64,000 nucleotides of DNA from Armillaria gallica (GCA_037576215.1 JBANDB010000003.1:1426001-1490000), one strand, 5' to 3'; shown: positions 10,990 to 22,800, counted from the first letter of the stretch. Notes: generated by a model not told the origin, from the sequence alone. Numbers and translations are program-made.

Positions 10990-12245
10990 GTGGTCATCGC
11001 GTCAGGAGAGGAGATTGGCTTTTTTGTTGAGGGCACTGGGCTTGTGTCATAGTATGAAATGGTATTCTGCAAGCTTGGTGACCCAATGGGCCTGTTGTCA
11101 GTTCAGCTTTTGTGGGAGTCAAAAATACTGGAGGTTCTGATGATCCGTCCAGATCTCTATGTCTTTGGTGGTGACCATAAGGTAGTGGCGCCATTCAGAC
11201 AAGGCGAGCATAATTGCGAGTAATTCCTTGTCATAGATTTTGTAGTTCCATTCTGTTGTGCTGAGCACTTTTGACATGAAGGCCACTGGGTGCCATACTC
11301 CGTTTTGTTGCTGACTAAGGACAGTGCCGACTGCTCCTTTGCTGGCATCAGCTTCGACTCGGAAGGGGTCGTCATCGTTCAGAATAGCAAGGATGACATC
11401 CTTAGCCATGCATCTCTTCAATTCTTCGAACCCCTTCTGCTGAGCCTCCCCCCACTTCCATTCCACATTGCCCGTGAGCTGAGTGAGCAGGTGAACGACC
11501 TTCAAATACATCTTGATGAACTTCCAGTAGAAGTTCATGAAGCCCAGAAATGACTGAAGCTCCTTCTTCTTGGGTGTTGGCCACTCTGCAATCCCAGCGA
11601 TCTTAACTGGGTCTATTTGGATCGAGTCCTGGCTGATGATCACTCTGAGGTACTCTGTCTTGAGGACCTCAAACTCGCACTTCTCTGCCTTGAGGAAAAG
11701 CTTGTTCTCATGAAGGTGCTGAAGTACGCACCTCACGATCTGTAGGTGCTCCCCCAGGTCCTTGGAGAAGATTAGGATGTTATCCAGGTAGATGGTGACT
11801 TTGCCCTCAGTGATCAAGTCTTTGAATATGTCGTTCATCATCCACTGGAAGGTCATGGGCAAGTTGGTGAGCCTGAAGAACATGACTGTCGGTTTGAACA
11901 GTCCTCAATTGGTGCAGAAGGTGGCCTTTTCCTCATCGCCATCCTTGATTTGGATGTTGTTGTATCCCCAATGAACATTGAGCTTCGTGAAGTACTTGGC
12001 ACTGCGCAGCTTGTCAATGAGTTCAGAGATGAGTGGTAGTGGGTAGCAATTCTTAATGGTCATCTCATTGAGCTTGCAGTAGTCCTGTACTGGTCATAGC
12101 ATGCCATCCTTTTTCTTGACGAAGAAGAAGGGTGAGGCAAAGGGGGACTTGGATGGGCAGATTTGGCCAGACTCCAAATTCTTGTCAAGGAACTTGTCAA
12201 GCTGCTCCTGTTTGTCTCAGTTCAGGAGGTAGACCTTGCAGTCCA
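10990..12245 (-). pseudogene. Gypsy C reverse transcriptase and RNase H
   Basis: The open part 11883-11119 carries the RT palm (YLDNILIFSKDLGEH, where many Gypsy elements have YxDD), the RT thumb (LQSFLGFMNFYWKFIK) and RNase H (VEADASKGAVGTVLSQQ, YDKELLAIM, IWTDHQNLQYF). The RT fingers lie upstream at 11900-12240 in broken frames: in B the same segment reads [20 protein letters not shown]. Confidence 0.9.
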
Positions 12246-12248
12246 AGG

Positions 12249-13110
12249 TCAACTTCGTGTTAGGGACGAGTTCGATGGCATGGTCCCATGGCTTCCACTT
12301 GGGAAGTTCATCAAAGTTCTCCTTGGAGAACAGGTCACGGAAAGAGTGGTAGTGTTCAGGAACCAGCTCTTTGAAAGTCTTCTTGGGCTTGTCAGTGTTT
12401 GCTTTGGCTGCAAGATCATTGACATGGTGCATGGTGCAGATGACCAGCTTCTCCTCCATTTGGATGGCAAGAATAGTGTTGCCTTCTTCAAGTTCTTCAT
12501 CCCATCAGTTGTTGGGATCTGCGTTGGGGAGTTCAATGTGGTTCTTGATGCATTGGCAGTGTCCGAAGATGACATTGCCGGTCTTCCAGTTGATACTTGG
12601 GTTGTGGCGCTTGAGCCAATCATGCCCGAGGTATATATCCTTGGTTCCGAGGTCAGTGACAGCGAGGTCGATGTGTTTGTTGTGTTCTCCAATGGTCATG
12701 CGGAATTCCGCGATTTTGGTGATGTCGCTGCCCTTGTTTCGGGTTCCGTCTACGTTGTATACTGGGATAGGGATGAGCATCTTTTGGGTCTCGAGTTGGT
12801 GCTTCTGCACAAAGGCGTGGTTCACTGCGCTTCCAGTGCACCCACTGTCTATGAGTGCCTTCATTGTCAGTGCCTGTGTTCCAGTGCATGGGTTTAGTTG
12901 GACTTTGAGCATGAAGTCATTCTCGCTGTCCTTGCATCGGTGGACATAGCGAATCAGTTTGCAGAGCTCGTAGAGATGTTCCATGGTGACTTCTTTGTCT
13001 CCTTTCAGTTTGTTGAGGAGTTTGTCAGTGAGTTCCTCGAGTCAGTCTTTGTGCATCCATACACAGAGGGCGGTGTGGGCGGCGTTGCCATTGTGTGCTT
13101 TGCAGATTAC
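12249..13110 (-). pseudogene. Gypsy C aspartic protease and pre-RT linker
   Basis: The open frame 12984-12505 contains the protease motif MKALIDSGCTGSAVN and the flap-side IYLGHDWLKRHNPSINW. It is followed (12459-12249) by the linker PEHYHSFRDLFSKENFDELP, which in B leads into the RT. Order and spacing match element B, where TIR copy c interrupts this same protease. Confidence 0.85.
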
Positions 13111-14400
13111 TCATAGTATCCAGTCAACCCCAAAGGGTTTCATCCATCAGTGAGGGACTTCTTGAGCCTTTGTGCTAGCTGCTGAGGGCATAGCTACTGT
13201 TGGCGAGGTCACCTCGACCCCCTCATTAGGGAGTGTCTTTGTTGTGGTTGGTGGTGTTTTGGGTGGAGTCGGAAGCGTTGTGGGGCAAGGCTTCAGAGAA
13301 ATTGTCGGGCTGCCAGCAGCAAGCCATCTCTGAAAAGAGACGTCATTGCCTTCATCAGGTACTTCAATCATTGTTACCTGATGCCCCCTCTTTACTGCCT
13401 GGGCGCTAGCAGCTTCCTGTCCTGTGGCTGTCTTGGTCGGGACCATTGTGCATCCAACAGTTCTTGTCACATGTGTGTTTTGTAGCAGCGAGCCTGGCTG
13501 GACAGAAGGGTTGCTCCCTGCTGCAGAAGACAGCATGGGCGCAATGGGTCTGGGTAGTCAGGTCTCCCTCGAGATGTCCACCCCCAGTCCTGCTCCTCCT
13601 GGGCTTAGCAGGTCATTCTGCTCGCCTTTCTCAGGGCCTCTACTGACATGGTCCCAGCCTTTTTCTTGATGGTGGGTCATGCTCCTTGGGCCCTCTTGTC
13701 GGGTTTGCCTGCTGCGCATGGTCTTGTCCTCGTTCCTTGCATCCCCTGCCTGAGCAGGCACCTTGTGGTCATGCAAGGAGGCTTTTTCAGAGTTCATGCT
13801 AGGTGCTTGCTCTGCCCCATCCAGTTGGACATTCGTCACAGCGTGCACCCTGGAGGGGTCGCTCGACTGGTGCTTCACCGTTAAGACAGGTGGCAATATG
13901 GTAGTCACCTTTTTGATTGATGCTTTCGCTCGCGATGAGCTACTCACCGGTCGATTAGCGAGTCGTGTTGCTGAGGTTTCCCCCACTTTGGCATGTGTAT
14001 GGGGGCCTGCAGCTATCCCCCGTTGTGGGGAGACATCTGTGGAGTCATTAGTCATGTCCCTAAGAACGTCGTAGTGGTTCTTCGATTCTAATACTGGTGG
14101 TTGGTCTGAAAGTGAAGTCGTAGAATGGCACATAGGCCATATATTTGAAGTCGTAGAAAAAGCCGACCCTGCACATGGGGGTCGGGGTATATCTGAATGC
14201 ATAGTAAGTAAAATGTCTGTTGGTAAAGAAGTGTCAGACTGGCTGATGGGAGAAGAGAGCACACCAGTATTTAAGTCCTTGGTCATCACAGCAGATCAGG
14301 CACCCGATGACCTAATCTTTTACCTCCTCGATCTTAGTGTCCTTAGAGAGTGGCACCTCCGCCATCTCTACTGCACGTATCTCCTTCTTTGTCTTCTTCA
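13111..14400 (-). pseudogene. Gypsy C gag C-terminal / linker region
   Basis: Low-complexity Ser/Thr/Pro-rich frames (14289-13558 and 13536-13147) are collinear with 22813-24060 of element B (shared GHQVTMIEVP, WLAAGSPTIS, PNEGVEVTSP). The zinc knuckle found in B at 24057-24311 is missing because the element is cut off here. No catalytic motif is expected in this part. Confidence 0.7.
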
Positions 14401-14660
14401 GGCCACCCGTAGTCTTAGTAATAAACCTACTGCCCTTACTGTAGCAAGGAAAACCCCTTAAATTATCTCCCAATGCAGCAAGGCTCTCTACATTGAGGCA
14501 AAAGCCTTCTCACACCTCACTAATAGGTGGGGCATTGCAGCAGGGTTATGGATGTGTCAGCAGGCCTAGACATTGTTCCCCCGATGTCCTGCCCTGCACA
14601 CACATTACCAAAAACAAGATACTCACATTAGTCTATATTGTGTGCAACACGACAAGTTCA
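14401..14660. other. Spacer between Gypsy C remnant and KDZ gene end
   Basis: About 260 bp with no coding signature, downstream of the KDZ stop codon. It probably includes the 3' untranslated region of the KDZ gene and the truncation point of Gypsy C. Confidence 0.4.
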
Positions 14661-15011
14661 TTATGCATCAGTATTTACAGCATGATCGTCAGAGAGTGTA
14701 GATGTTAGGATCTTGGTGTTTTTGTCACTGTCACTCTCATCATCGGAGCTGAACAGCTCAGCACTGACGTTTGTCTCTGGAGGCTCCCAGTTAGTCCTCC
14801 TACCCCACAGGCTCTCGAAAGCCTCTCTCATCCTTTCCAGATACATCACCTGCTTCTGCACATATGCCTGTCTTCCTCATCGGATCTTCTTGGCTACAGG
14901 CATGTCGGCTTGGACAGCACATGCATGCCACTCCTCCACTTCAAACCACAACGATAACGATGTCCATTTCATCTCCTCACACAGAATATTCACTTCCTCA
15001 CACCAGCACGT
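14661..15011 (-). pseudogene. KDZ transposase gene, C-terminal piece
   Basis: The frame next to the LTR of B reads CEEVNILCEEMKW, then (after one stop) QAYVQKQVMYLERMREAFES and LWGRR, an acidic tail (SSDDESDSDK) and a TAA near 14661. This is the typical end of agaricomycete CxC2-type KDZ proteins (a W.EEV.LL.EEM helix followed by a YA.KQ...F..LW helix). It joins the piece at 27905 across Gypsy B, where both sides share the target duplication CACGT. KDZ (Kyakuja-Dileera-Zisupton) proteins are transposases of large basidiomycete DNA transposons. Confidence 0.8.
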
Positions 15012-15379
15012 TGTTATGCCCGGACTTGGGTGGAACAAGTAAGCGCAAACTCAAGATAACCTCGCACTTCAGGTTGAATCTTAAGAGCAGCAATACTCGC
15101 AGACCATGAGTGCAAGCAGATAATGCGTAGCAGGAAGTTTGAGAGTAAGTCCAGTATGTATTAACTTAGCTTGAAGCTAGGGTACATGGCTGAGAGCTAT
15201 GCTACTTATATACTATATAAACGGTTCATGCGGTTGTCGTATGATAACTGTCAGGAAGTCTGTCAGCATCTGGTCAGCTGGGCAATCATGCTGGAGTCGT
15301 TCGGTAATCGTGTGGTATGCCGAGGTGCCGAGGTGCCAAGATAAGATAAGATAAAGGAAAAAGTGGAAAAATTGTAACA
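15012..15379 (-). repeat. 3' LTR of Gypsy B (left)
   Basis: 368 bp, TGTTATGCC...TTGTAACA as read on the plus strand. It lacks a 16-bp stretch present in the right LTR. All other differences are single transitions in CG/TG/CA dinucleotides. TTACCCCCTCG, the complement of the polypurine tract, follows directly. Confidence 0.93.
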
Positions 15380-16722
15380 TTACCCCCTCGTTAAAGGCAG
15401 GCATCCCGACTGCTATTAAGGCTCGTTGTTTCCCGAGTCGCTTCGACTGCTGTTCCAGTAGTCTTCGATAAGGTCTCGCCATTGTTCCCGGTCCGGTTCT
15501 TCAACCCATCTCTGTTTCCCGTCCTGTCACTGTGCGAGGTAGGAGATTACACCATCCTCGAACTTGCAGTCCATGATCATGGTGACACGTTTGTTCTCGT
15601 CTCTGGTTACGATTTTGGGTACGTCGACTCGTCATGCATGACTGACTTTGTCTTCATACTCCTTGATCACTTCCTGCGCGTTTCCCATCTCGTCATCTCT
15701 GACCCAAGAGTTGTGCTCCCATGTCCATCCTTTCCATTTGATGAAGTAGTCTATGGCTGTTCATGGTTTTTGTCCTTTTCTCCCTCAAATTGTATGGGGT
15801 CAAGAGTCGAGGACTTCTTTGATGAGGTCTGGTGGTGGTGGCGGTGGCAGTTTCTGATTAGGGAATGCCGGCGGTGTGTACGGAGTCAGGAATTTCTCAT
15901 TGAAATGTGGGTGGATTCTCCAGTGAGGCGGCAGCTTGAGTTTGTATGCGCTGGCACCCACTTTGTCAAGGATCAGGAAAGGTCCGACACGCTTATCATT
16001 GAGCTTTTTCTTTGGTTGGGGAAGATGAAGGTTTGTGGTGTCGAGCCACACACAGTCGCCAATCTGGTATGGATGAGCGGTTCGCTTCTTCTTGTCGTAT
16101 TGAGCCTTCATTCTTCCAGCGGCTTCTTCAAGCGCCTTCTGGGTTTCAGTATGGACTGTGGTCATCTTCTTGACGAAGTCTTCTGTGGCAGGGTTCAAAA
16201 CCGGGGATGATTGTCGAGAGTCGGGGAGGACTCGAGGGTTTCGTCCGTAGAGTACCATAAAGGGACTCTTGCCTGTCGCGCTGTGAATTCAATTGTTGTG
16301 GGTGAATTCCGCAAGTGGGAGCCAGTCGCTCCAATCGGTCTGTCGGTGGTTCACAAAGATCCGGAGGTATTTCTCCACTTCTTGATTGACTCGTTCTGTC
16401 TGTCTGTCGGTCTGTGGATGGAATGCCGTGGACGCGTTGGGCGTTATGTCGAGCATTCGGTATAGTTCTTTCATGAACTTGGAGACGAATTGTGGGCCAC
16501 AGTCAGAGATGACTACTTGGGGCATTCTGTGGTGCGCATAAACATGGTCTCGCAGAATTCAGGCCCATCCTTCGGCTGACAGTTCTGTGTTACAGGTGAC
16601 AGGGATGATGGCCTTCGAGAATCGATCTATGATCATGAGGATCGTGTTGTGTCCATTTGAGTCGGAGAGTCCTGTGACCATGTCGACAGATATGTGCGTC
16701 CATGGTCCGACTGGTACTGCAT
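15380..16722 (-). pseudogene. Gypsy B integrase, C-terminal part and core
   Basis: The core has ISDCGPQF (second Asp) and QTDRQTERVNQEVE (Glu) in 16525-16289, then SPFMVLYGRNP and the C-terminal domain (AQYDKKK, YQIGDCVWLDTTNLHLP, GPFLILDKVGASAYKL, HPHFNEKFLTPY) in 16258-15800. A Pro-rich stretch and a degraded chromodomain region follow towards the LTR. The first catalytic Asp region lies at 16590-16722, just before TIR copy b. The N-terminal zinc domain is on the other side of that insertion. Confidence 0.88.
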
Positions 16723-16726
16723 TCAG

Positions 16727-18401
16727 TGATGGGCCTAAGACTTCCGTGGCAACGGCAACACCAACTCAGAATGAGCTTGGTTAATTAACGTAGTGGCATG
16801 GCAATCAAGGTGATCGTGTGTGCAAGTGGTTCGGGGCACCTCCGTGCAGTAGAACAATTCCTCTATACACAAGAATACACTGCGACTTTAAGTCTGCGAA
16901 GTAGTACTGCTTGGTAGTCGAGTACTAAATGCTATGGCTTCAAGCTGGTATGGATCTCTCGAAATGAGAGAGAATGAAAATGGGTATGACATGAATACCA
17001 CGAATCCGTATGAGAAAACGTGCTGTGAGACTAGAAAACGTCGCGCTACGGTAATCGGAGCGAGGTGAATGATGGAAGATAGATTAAACGGTCAGCAATA
17101 GTCTATGGGCGAGCGAGGTGATGAGAAAACGGCATGGGGACTGTGAGTGGTGAAATAAACGTGGAACGAGGTGCTGAGGGTGGACTGGCGAGAGAAAAAG
17201 TGGAACTATGAAAACTGGTGGCGATACTGGTCCTATACGATGCGAGGGTGCTGAGTCGATGTCGAAACTTGTCTGGTACTGAAACGATCCTATCCTATGC
17301 CAAACTAACCTTCAAGTCCACTCGGGGGACTGATACTATACGAAAACTGGCTGAAACTGATCCTAAGTCTGCTCTGAGACTACCCAAGTGGGCGACGATA
17401 ACGATGGCGAAGGTGAAACTGTAAAAACTCCAATGGTGCGAAAGTGAAACGATGACGACCTATAAAAGATAACGGGGGCGAGGTATAGCGCGGCGATCAC
17501 ATATTGGCACAGTATGAGCATGCACCAATAGTGTTAAGAGCGAAGAGCATGTAACGAAGGACTCTTCACAGTTAAAAACCGTGGGATAACTCTGGTGAGC
17601 TCAAGAGTCGACGTGCGATCAAGAATATGCTGGTGCAAATGGTATATTGCCGTAGAATGGTGAATAAATGTTGTTTACTGGTGATAGACTAGAGCGTGAC
17701 AATAATTGACATAGTCTGGGGTCAACTGGAGATGAACTGCCCTCTAACTACGTTTTCTAGCTAGTTTTTATACTACAAGTACGAATTTATAAATAGAGTA
17801 AATATGCGAGACTTAGTAAGGCTGTAAGGCCTTGGCTTTGTAAAAATTGTAGGTAACATATGGTCCTTGGTCTTCTAAAGTAACAGCAACTTGTCGACAT
17901 TGCCGTGTATGGATGCGAACCATATGGTTTTGCTTGAGTGATGCACGGATCATTAGGTGCTGTTTAGCTGCGGATTACTGAGCGATAGTCGTCGTACTGA
18001 GGAATATGTGTGGGGTAACGTTTTCTTGAGGCCTTGGCGAAGTAACAGCCTTAGTAAACACAGTCTGTAGTTGCCGTAGCTGGGAAGGTACTCGCTTCAA
18101 TCACATCATTTTCATTAAGTGATCAATGAGCGCGTCAACTGAGTGCTTCTGAGTGATGCGTCAATTCCATATTAGGATGATTGTTGATCAAAGGTGCCTT
18201 GCCATGATGAAGTATGGCAATTATGATGCATGGCAAGATGGGATGGATAACAAAGTGCATAAGGAGTGGTTGCTGTAGGATGAAAGTGGTATCAGTGGGT
18301 GTGCAATCATTGGTTTGCTGAAAGTCTGTTGAAGGGGAAATAGCGTTAATTAGCAGGCAAAATCCGCAAATTCTGAGCGTACAGAGCCTGGAGGCTCATC
18401 A
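16727..18401 (-). mobile_element. TIR element, copy b (inside Gypsy B integrase)
   Basis: 1675 bp. The left end is TGATGGGCCT and the right end AGGCTCATCA. Flanks are TCAG (16723-16726) and TTGG (18402-18405), both explained by a target TCGG changed once to TCAG and once to TTGG. The matching site in Gypsy C still reads TCGG. Inside are blocks shared inversely with copy c (for example GCGAACCATATGGTT near 17930) and short repeats resembling GAAAACGT. No transposase-like frame was recognised. Confidence 0.8.
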
Positions 18402-18405
18402 TTGG

Positions 18406-18860
18406 GTGGAGCGGTGCGGCCTTGGCTGCAGTGCTTGACTTCGTCCATTGGCACGTCTCACAACCTCTGACATAGGCCTCGACATCCTTCTTCATTTTGG
18501 GCCACCAGTAATCACAGAGTACTAACTCCTTCATCTTCTCAATCCCTGGGTGACCGGCGGTGATGTGGTCGTGGTATTGGGAGATGATTTCACCCTGGAG
18601 GGTGTGCTTTCAGGGGACATAGATATGGTTGTCATAGTACAGGATCCCTTCCTTTCAGGATATTCCTCATTCATGATTGAAGGACGTGGCGATGCCTTTG
18701 TCCCACAATTCCTCTTGTTGGGTCGCTTCTTCAATTCGCTGGTGTACTTCCGAGGTGGTTGGCATAATCAGGGCTCGAAAGTGCGCAGGTTGAAGGATGA
18801 CGATGTTGTCGTTGTCCTTTGTTCCTTGGTCATGGTCTTGTCATCGGGGAAGTAGGTCAG
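18406..18860 (-). pseudogene. Gypsy B integrase, N-terminal zinc-binding part
   Basis: MKELVLCDYWWPKMKKDVEA, then YVRGCETCQWTKSS and AKAAPLHP, match the HHCC domain of Gypsy C. The reading frame runs into TIR copy b at the codon after LHP. The upstream part (18540-18860) is frame-damaged. Confidence 0.85.
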
Positions 18861-18899
18861 CTTTCATGTTCTGGGCACCGGGCTTGTGGAAGAGCTTGA

Positions 18900-20095
18900 A
18901 ATGGTACTCTGCAAGCTCGGTGACCCATCATGCTTGTCATTGGTTCAGCTTCTGGGGGAGTCAGAAATACTGAAGGTTCTGGTGATCCATCCAGATCTCT
19001 ACGTCTTTTGCGGCACCCATGAGATAGTGGCGCCATTCGGAGAGTGCGAGCATGATTGCTAGCAGCTCTTTATCGTAGATTTCATAATTTCTTTCTGTTG
19101 CGCTTAGTGACTTTGACATGAAAGCCACTGGGTGCCAGGTCCCGTTCTGCTGCTGACTAAGGACAGCACCGACCGCTCCTTCGCTGGCGTCGGCCTTGAC
19201 TCGGAATGGGTCGTCATTGTGCAGGATGGCCAGGATAATGTTCTCAGCCATTCATCACTTCAGTTCCTGGAAGGCCTTGTCCTGCACTTCTGTCCATTTC
19301 CACTCCGCGTTGCCTGTGAGCTGGGTAAGCGGCTTGATGACCTTGGAGTACATTTTGATGAACTTTCGATAGAAGTTCATGAACCCCAGGAATGACTGGA
19401 GCTCCTTCTTTCGTCGGGGTGTCGGCAATTCTGCAATTCCCATGGTCTTGACAGGATCCATTTGGATGGAGTCCTGGCTGATTATGACCCCGAGATACTC
19501 AGTCTCGAGTACCTCGAATTTGCACTTCTCTGCCTTGAGAAAGAGCTTGTTCTCACAAAGCCGTTGAAGTATGCACTTCATGATCTGTTGGTGCTCCCCC
19601 AGATCTTTGGAGAAGATCAAGATGTTGTCCAGGTAGATGGTGACCTTGCCTTTGGTGATCAGGTCCTTGAATATGTTGTTCATCATCCACTGGAATGTCG
19701 CGGGCGAGTTGGTAAGCCCAAAGAACATGACGGTCGGCTCAAAGAGCCCCCGATTCATGTGGAAGGCAGCCTTTTCCTCGTCTCCCTCCTTGATTCGGAT
19801 GTTGTTGTATCCCCAACGAACATCGAGCTTCGTAAAGTACTTGGTGCCACGCAGCTTGTCGATGAGCTCAGAGATAAGTGGTAGTGGATATCAGTTCTTG
19901 ATGGTCATCTCGTTGAGCTTGCAGTAATCCTGTACTGGTCGTAGCATCCCATCCTTTTTCTTGACAAAGAAGAATGGAGAGGTGAAAGGGGATTTGGAGG
20001 GGTGGATTCGGCCAGATTCCAAATTTTCGTCGAGGAACTTGTTGAGTTGCTCTTGTTTGTCTTGGTTCAAGGGGTAGACCTTACAATCCAAGGTT
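18900..20095 (-). pseudogene. Gypsy B reverse transcriptase and RNase H
   Basis: The RT fingers segment (20091-19891: [20 protein letters not shown]) is followed by the palm (19758-19255: YLDNILIFSKDLGEH, FLGFMNFYRKFIK) and RNase H (19251-18961: VKADASEGAVGAVLSQQ, YDKELLAIMLALSEWRHY, IWMDHQNLQYF). Frames change and stop between the blocks. This copy is better preserved than that of Gypsy C in the same region. Confidence 0.9.
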
Positions 20096-20521
20096 GACTT
20101 TGCATTTGGGACGAGCTCGATGGCATGGTCCCAAGGTTTTCATTTGGGTAGTTCATCAAAGTTGTCTTTCGAGAACAAGTCTCGGAAGGAATGGTAGTGT
20201 TCTGGCACCATTTCTTTGAAGGCCTTCTTGGGTTTGTTGGCATTGGCCTTGGCCACGAGGTCATTGGCGTGATGCATGGCACAAATGACCAGTTCTTCTT
20301 CCATTCAGACAGCGAGAATGGTGTCACCCCCTTCAAGTTCTTCATCCCAACAGTCGTCGGGGTCTGCGTCGGGGAGTTCAATGTGGTTCTTGACGCATTG
20401 GCAGCGTCCAAAGATGACACTGCCGGTCTTCCAGTTTATGCTCAGGTTATGGCACTTGAGCCAGTCGTGTCCGAGGTAAACATCCTTGTTTCCAAGGTTT
20501 GTGACTGTGAGGTCAATTCGT
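20096..20521 (-). pseudogene. Gypsy B protease C-terminal half and pre-RT linker
   Basis: RIDLTVTNLG, VYLGHDWLKCHNLSINW and the linker towards the RT correspond to 12249-12660 of Gypsy C. The 5' side is cut by TIR copy c. The remaining protease, with the catalytic Asp, resumes at 22337. Confidence 0.85.
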
Positions 20522-22332
20522 TGATGAGCCTCCAGGCTCTGTATGCTCAGAATTCGCGGATTTAGCCATCCATCACCCAATACCTTCGAAACGATGCCAT
20601 TATAATCCTCACACACTCCATAACACTGCCAACACTCGATAATACCACGGATTTTCGCAGTATAGGCCACAAACATTCAGATACAATCCTAAAACTGTAA
20701 CAACCACTCCTCACACACTCCGTTATCCTTCCCAGCTCGCCTCGCATCACAATTACCATATCCCATCATGGCAAGACATCTTTGATCAACAATCATCCTA
20801 AAACGGGGTTGCTACATCACTCAGAAGCACTAGTTGATGTGCCCATCAATCATTTAATGAAATGACATGATTGATGCGAGTACCCTCCCAGCTACGATAA
20901 TTACAGCTACGGCAACTACAGACCGCGTTTACTAAGGCTGTTACAGTGCCAAGACCTCGAATTATCGTTGCCCCATGCATACACCTCAGCACGGCAACTG
21001 CAGCTCAATAATCCGCAGCTACACAGCACCTCATGATCCGCTCATCGCTCAATAAAACCATATGGTTCGCATCCATACACGGCAACATCGAGGACTTGCT
21101 GTTACTTTAGAACCACAGATACCATATGTTTACTATGGCTATTACAAAAGCCAAGGACTTACAGCCTTACTAAGGCTCCGAAGAATATTCTATTTATGAA
21201 ATCATACTTGTAGTATAAAAACTAGGTAGATACCGCATTTTTAGAGCTAGTTCTTACCCAGTTGACGAGGCTACGGCATTACCAGTCAGCTACAGTTACT
21301 CCAAGTTATTCCCCACCGCTTGCTTTACTCTTTAAACGTTGTTGGTTGCACCAATACACGAAATCTTGCGTCAATAACTTGCTTTTGTCTTTTAATGCCA
21401 CAACATCGCTTCACTTTCACCACATAGGATTGTTTCATCGCTTTCACCTTCTACATCGCCATCGTTTTCATCACCCAGTTCAGTATTGCCTCCGTGTAGG
21501 CCCAGTTCAGCTCCATAGGATCACCCTCGTCTTTATCATTGTTTGGAGTTGCCGTGCATCTATTGCCGCAGCACCTCACTCAGCACCTCAGTTGCTACGA
21601 TTTCTACCAGTTTCTTACAGTCTCCGTACATTTATTGCTATTGTTTCGACTCACAATATTAGGTACACCCCAAGCCACGTTTACTAGGCTATTTCGACGT
21701 CTTCTAGTCCATTGCCACGATTACTAGAGCATTGCAACGTTTTCTAGTCCCTCCCCATGTTTTCCAGTCCATCCCCACGTTTCCTCGACTGTTGCTACGA
21801 TTTCTAGCGTGTTGCTACGATTTCTAAAGCATTGCTACGATTACCAGTCCTTCCACACGATTACTCGCCCTCCCCCACAATTAATAGAGCATCGCAACGT
21901 TTTCTAGTCCTTCCACACGTTTTCTCGACCGTTGCAACGATTTCTAGCTCATTGCTACGATTTCTAGCACGTCGCTACGATTTCTAGAGCATCCCTACGA
22001 TTTCTAGACCTATTTTCGTGGTCTCTAGATCATTTTCGCAGTTTCCATCACGGTTTCTTGGTATTCAATTTGTCATACCAGATTCCATCCCATCTCGTTT
22101 ATCGAGATCCTTCCTGGCTTACAGCCAATGTCTATTAGTACTCCTTGACCAAGAGTACTACTTCGCTGACTGAAAGTCGCAGTGTATCTTGTGTTATTGA
22201 GGAATTGACCGCACGGAGGTGCACCGAACCACTCACAAACACATTGCCTTGATTGCTGTGTTGCTACATTAATTGCCTAAGCTCTCACCGAGTTTTGGGT
22301 GTTGCCGTTGCCACGGAAGTCTAGGCTCATCA
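20522..22332 (+). mobile_element. TIR element, copy c (inside Gypsy B protease)
   Basis: 1811 bp. The left end is TGATGAGCCTCCAGGCTC and the right end AGTCTAGGCTCATCA. Flanks are TCGT (20518-20521) and TTGT (22333-22336), again one CpG transition apart. Removing the element and one flank copy restores the protease frame and gives the same codon count as Gypsy C. The right part (21690-22020) holds a roughly 20-bp tandem pattern around GCTACGATTTCTAG. No transposase-like frame. Confidence 0.82.
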
Positions 22333-22336
22333 TTGT

Positions 22337-22800
22337 TCGTGGTGTTCGCCGATGGTTAAACACATTTCGATGAATTCGGTGATGTCCCTGCCTTTGTTGC
22401 GGGTTCCGTCTGCATTGTACACAGGGATGGGTACCAATGCCTTCTTGGTGTCTAGATCATGGGCTAGTATGTAGGCGCAGTTGATCGCACTCCTGGTACA
22501 GCCGCTGTCGATCAGGGCTTTCGTGCTAAGGACCTTCCGTCCTGTGCAGGGTTCAATGGTGATGGGCACCATGAAATCTCCTGAGGCACCACGAATGTAC
22601 TGGATGGGCTCTTGGAGTTTGTAAAGTCGTTTGTGGGCGAGCTCACCCTGTTCTTGGAGCTCAGTGAGGAGCTCGTCGGTCAGTTCTTCCATCCTGTCCT
22701 TGTGGATCCAAAGGCACAGGATTGTGCAGGCAGCGTTGTTGCTGCGCGATTCTTGGACAGCTCGTAGTGTCCAGTCAACCTTGAAGGGTCTCATCCATCA
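22337..22800 (-). pseudogene. Gypsy B protease, N-terminal half
   Basis: The frame 22794-22330 contains STKALIDSGCTRSAINCAYI (protease D-S-G) and ends in IGEHHEQ, which joins RIDL at 20521 when TIR copy c is removed. The upstream helical part (MEELTDELLTELQEQGEL) is shared with Gypsy C. Confidence 0.87.

Larger units (their letters stand above)
8748..14400 (-). mobile_element. Gypsy chromovirus C, truncated at its 5' end
   Basis: Only the 3' LTR (left, 8748-9133) remains. Rightwards come integrase, RNase H, RT, protease and the C-terminal part of gag, all on the minus strand and collinear with element B. Similarity to B stops near 14400, in the Lys-rich stretch that in B follows the zinc knuckle, so the rest of gag and the 5' LTR are missing. 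GCCAT precedes the LTR, but its partner cannot be found. The element lacks TIR copies b and c and so shows what B looked like before those insertions. Confidence 0.85.

Noticed and set aside
12163..12897. 244-codon plus-strand ORF
   Set aside because: It is the antisense of the Gypsy C protease and pre-RT region.
15482..16210. 242-codon plus-strand ORF
   Set aside because: It is the antisense of the Gypsy B integrase C-terminal domain.
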